Assembly (NCBI GenBank): GCA_030272585.1 | Contig: BSYQ01000005.1 | Coordinates: forward strand, 5,735,501 to 5,799,500 | Length of the DNA: 64,000 bases | Source: Bryopsis sp. KO-2023 | Lineage: Eukaryota; Chlorophyta; Ulvophyceae; Bryopsidales; Bryopsidaceae | Direction of reading: 5' to 3' | Shown here: piece by piece, positions 62,849-64,000 of the stretch | Layout of the letters: every line of letters begins with the position of its first letter | Numbering within the stretch: position 1 is the stretch's first letter | Notes under the pieces: generated by a model | Seen by the model: the letters and a program-made list of their open reading frames with translations, nothing else | Database searches by the model: none | What the model was told of the DNA's origin: nothing | Program-made: the position numbers and the translations under genes

Positions 62849-62918
62849 ACGTGCCTTTTCGCGTCACCCCCTCGGTTTGCGAACACACACGCACACACAT
62901 GCCTCCGAGGCATTGCCT

Positions 62919-63000
62919 CGTTGAGGGCAGGATTCGAACCTGCGCGGGACAAACCCAGTGGATTTCTAGTCCACCTCCTTAACCACTCGGACACCCCAAC
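62919..63000 (-). tRNA. tRNA-Ser(AGA)
   Basis: Unit 22, as unit 6. Confidence 0.95.
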
Positions 63001-63105
63001 TCACGTTGTGATGAGGCGTCCCGTGGTCCATCCTCGTCACACGCCTCGTCATCAACCTCATCAGCCTCGTCGTCCGCCTCGTCACGCCCTCGTCGTCGTG
63101 ACCGG

Positions 63106-63165
63106 GTCGTTGTAGTACAGAGGTGAGTATTCTTGCCTGTCACGCGGGTTCAATTTGCAACGGCA
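63106..63165 (+). pseudogene. tRNA-Asp(GTC) relic, form B
   Basis: Unit 22, as unit 5. Confidence 0.8.
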
Positions 63166-63217
63166 CACCCACCCCGCATCCTTGTCTTTTGCCGCTCCGA
63201 AAAACGACTTCGACGCT

Positions 63218-63299
63218 CGCTGAGAGCAGGATTTGAACCTGCGCGGGATAAACCCAGTGGATTTCGAGTCCACCTCCTTAACCACTCGGACATCTCAGC
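63218..63299 (-). tRNA. tRNA-Ser(CGA)
   Basis: Unit 22, as unit 5. Confidence 0.95.
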
Positions 63300-63405
63300 T
63301 CGACGACGTGTCGATCGCGCGTTGCGTGGAGGCTCGGTCGACCCCCCGCGATCGAGATTCCCGGGATCGGGATCCACGAGATCGGCGCGATCCTGTTTGA
63401 GACAT

Positions 63406-63479
63406 GCCCGGGTAGCTCAGTTTGGTAGAGCGCGAGACTTTTAATCTCGTGGCCGAGGGTTCGAGTCCCTCCTCGGGCG
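63406..63479 (+). tRNA. tRNA-Lys(TTT)
   Basis: Unit 22, as unit 6. Confidence 0.95.
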
Positions 63480-63945
63480 TCTGCCCTCCCGTTCCGACGA
63501 GAGACAGGTGTTAGATTTGGGGGTGCGAGTCTAAGAAGAGCTAAAAACTAAAACTTCCGAGTCCTTGACCTTGAAGCCCATTAATACCATGACCCCCAAG
63601 GATCCTAGCGTCCCCGCATGGTACCTAGGACAACCATCCTAGGTGGGCACCCGACATAGGTCTAGTCATCATGACTAGACTTGACTCACATGTCCACGTC
63701 AACATGACTGTACATGACTGTACATGACTGTACATGACTGAACCCGACTGGATGTAGCTCTTAACATCCCTAACAACAGGACCTTACGGGTCCGGGTACG
63801 GTGACCGACCGTAACCGTATTAAAAACTTGTCCGACCGTAAATTACCGTACATGACGGTAAACAACTTTCGGTCACGGAACACAATTACGGCCGCATTAC
63901 GCCGACGGGTAACACGACCGAGCAAGCTCGGGTGTTTTCGTCGAG

Positions 63946-64000
63946 GCGTTGATGGTACAGTGGTAGCATACTACCCTGCCACGGTAGAGACCCGGGTTCG
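63946..64000 (+). tRNA. tRNA-Gly(GCC), cut by window end
   Basis: Unit 22. First 55 of 71 nt; the window stops in the T arm. Confidence 0.93.

Larger units (their letters stand above)
1..64000. repeat. Tandem tRNA/5S rRNA gene array, 22 units
   Basis: Head-to-tail copies of one unit fill the window with no other DNA between them. The period is exactly 2814 bp in units 1-4, then 2957 or 2947 bp from unit 6 on, with one 3043-bp hybrid (unit 5). All units keep the same gene order and strands. The array runs off both edges, so its full size is unknown. Tandem tRNA arrays, some with 5S genes, are known from Entamoeba; this array has different gene content and a much less AT-rich base composition. 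Unit limits are arbitrary and were set at the GT-rich spacer so that unit 1 starts at base 1. Confidence 0.97.
61532..64000. repeat. Unit 22, form B, H2-like, cut by window end
   Basis: Insert 63505-63779 (short) but with the H3-type base in the CTCGTC-rich spacer, so a small mosaic. The window ends inside tRNA-Gly(GCC); the 5S gene is not seen. Confidence 0.95.

Noticed and set aside
1-64000. CRISPR array, because of regular repeats
   Set aside because: The repeats are 2.8-3.0 kb units full of tRNA genes, not short repeats with unique spacers, and the DNA is eukaryotic.
1-64000. Collapsed or artificially repeated assembly
   Set aside because: Ordered haplotype changes, a hybrid unit and private single-base variants argue for real copies, though only long reads can settle it.

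Overview
The window is one uninterrupted tandem array. It holds 22 head-to-tail copies (the last cut by the window end) of a 2.8-3.0 kb unit that appears to encode only RNA polymerase III-type genes. I see no credible protein-coding gene. Each unit carries, in fixed order and strand: tRNA-Gly(CCC)+, tRNA-Leu(AAG)+, intron-bearing elongator tRNA-Met(CAT)-, tRNA-Leu(CAG)+, tRNA-Ser(AGA)-, a T-arm-less tRNA-Asp relic+, tRNA-Ser(CGA)-, tRNA-Lys(TTT)+, tRNA-Gly(GCC)+ and a 5S rRNA gene-. That makes 176 tRNA genes (one cut by the window edge), 22 tRNA-Asp relics and 21 5S genes.

The DNA is nuclear and eukaryotic: anticodons AAG and AGA, no encoded CCA, internal A and B boxes, T-run terminators, a 12-nt intron at 37/38 of tRNA-Met, and an eukaryote-type 5S fold. 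The Met intron and the look of tRNA-Leu(AAG) recall plants and algae. The rather divergent 5S and the mixed tRNA/5S tandem layout recall protists. CpG is not depleted, which argues against a vertebrate. I cannot name the lineage.

Layout: units 1-4 (1-11256) are form A, 2814 bp. Unit 5 (11257-14299) is an A/B hybrid whose switch lies at or beside tRNA-Leu(CAG). Units 6-22 (14300-64000) are form B, 2957 or 2947 bp. Form B differs from A by a 275-285 bp insert between tRNA-Lys and tRNA-Gly(GCC), a 75-bp deletion in the purine-rich spacer, a 14-bp palindrome-making insertion beside tRNA-Ser(AGA), and loss of about 65 bp before tRNA-Gly(GCC). Inside form B three haplotypes alternate: H1 (units 6-9, 11), H2 (10, 12-17, 21, 22) and H3 (5, 18-20). 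Copies of one haplotype are almost identical, as expected from unequal exchange and gene conversion.

The unit is built from isoacceptor pairs (two Gly, two Leu, two Ser) plus Met, Lys, the Asp relic and 5S, and several genes face each other tail to tail. The long spacer between 5S and the next tRNA-Gly(CCC) holds GT/GC-rich and purine-rich simple sequence. The best candidate for a new system is the array itself: a high-copy, mixed tRNA-5S supply cassette, with copy-specific changes in tRNA identity or folding positions.
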